Of a stretch of DNA of 64,000 nucleotides, positions 63,646 to 64,000 are shown in pieces (the first letter of the stretch is position 1; every line of letters begins with the position of its first letter). Source of the stretch: Porphyra umbilicalis (Eukaryota > Rhodophyta > Bangiophyceae > Bangiales > Bangiaceae); the NCBI GenBank assembly GCA_002049455.2, contig KV918927.1, positions 100,907 to 164,906 of the forward strand, given 5' to 3'. The position numbers and the translations under genes were made by a program. The notes under the pieces are model-generated. The model ran no database searches, was not told where the DNA came from, and worked only from the letters and a program-made list of their open reading frames with translations.

Positions 63646-64000
63646 ATGGACTCTGACGGTGATGTTGAGGTCAGACGCAGTCGTCGGCCTGAGCGCCCCG
63701 CTCCTTGTCTTGGTCATCTACCGGGCTCTTCGCCACCCGAGTATCCCAGGACTCGGCCTCGCCAGCGGGCTCGTCGTGAGAGTGGCGAGCCCTCCGAGCT
63801 CGCCGGGAATGGCGTCGGCAATGAAGAGAGTGGGTGTATCATGTCGCGCCTTGAGAACAACCCGGCGGCTGGTGCTACGTCGCAGACTGAGATGGGACCG
63901 GTGGCATCCAGTCATCGCTCTCCTGTCGGCAGTGAGCCCCCTACGTTGGATGCTCGTGTACCGACTGATGCAAGTCCGGACTCGTCAAGCGACACGGAGC
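63646..64000 (+). CDS. Partial hydrophilic protein, runs off window
   Basis: The frame is open from 63542 to the last base without a stop; the first ATG is at 63646 (MDSDGDVEVRRSRRPER). The 118 visible residues are Ser/Pro/Arg/Glu-rich and disordered (GNGVGNEESG, PTDASPDSSSDTE). This style resembles the N-terminal regions of the transposon-encoded Myb/SANT-like proteins in the window, but no domain is reached before the edge. Confidence 0.4.
   Translation, partial: MDSDGDVEVRRSRRPERPAPCLGHLPGSSPPEYPRTRPRQRARRESGEPSELAGNGVGNEESGCIMSRLENNPAAGATSQTEMGPVASSHRSPVGSEPPTLDARVPTDASPDSSSDTE

Overview
The window is very GC-rich nuclear DNA from a eukaryote. Several genes are split by short GT-AG introns (145-244 nt where I could resolve them, often with GTACGT donors). 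Proteins are rich in Ala, Gly, Pro and Arg, and long G or C homopolymers and CGG-type minisatellites are everywhere. Together with the mix of plastid-type metabolic genes and DNA transposons, this best fits a GC-rich alga, most likely a bangialean red alga (Porphyra/Pyropia type). That assignment is inference; no rRNA, tRNA or organelle marker is present to prove it.

Layout. The left two thirds (1-47 kb) is transposon country. An orphan Myb/SANT-like NAM-associated protein lies at 3.9-7.4 kb. A complete PIF/Harbinger gene pair follows at 9.5-14.2 kb: a DDE transposase facing its Myb/SANT-like partner tail to tail, with a 1.6-kb CGG-rich array between them, framed by an inverted repeat. At 18.3-20.7 kb a small secreted Cys-rich protein and a secreted DNA/RNA endonuclease diverge from a repeat-filled spacer. 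An F-box gene (22.4-23.8 kb) precedes a KDZ-superfamily transposase (26.4-30.7 kb) and a 2.2-kb higher-order minisatellite. A spliced PIF1-type helicase (34.2-35.7 kb) converges on an unrecognised Gly-rich protein (35.8-38.8 kb). A spliced three-finger C2H2 protein follows at 40.1-42.4 kb. Short dispersed repeats fill the spacers: a 132-bp TA-flanked hairpin MITE family, a mosaic 0.5-0.6-kb family and inverted-repeat elements.

The right third (47-61.5 kb) looks like ordinary gene space: a methylenetetrahydrofolate dehydrogenase/cyclohydrolase, a thiamine-phosphate-synthase-like protein, a 2-oxoglutarate/Fe(II) oxygenase, a secreted protein resembling lytic polysaccharide monooxygenases, a protein matching only the C-terminal part of the decapping scaffold EDC4/Ge-1/VARICOSE, and a FAD monooxygenase. 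A further reading frame runs off the right edge.

A recurring observation is that at least five otherwise convincing genes are broken by frame changes, nearly all at G/C homopolymers (F-box, Gly-rich protein, ThiE-like, 2OG oxygenase twice, EDC4-like). This points to consensus errors or hypermutable runs rather than five independent pseudogenes. The strongest candidate for something undescribed is the PIF1 helicase plus convergent Gly-rich protein at 34.2-38.8 kb, which may be a two-gene mobile element.
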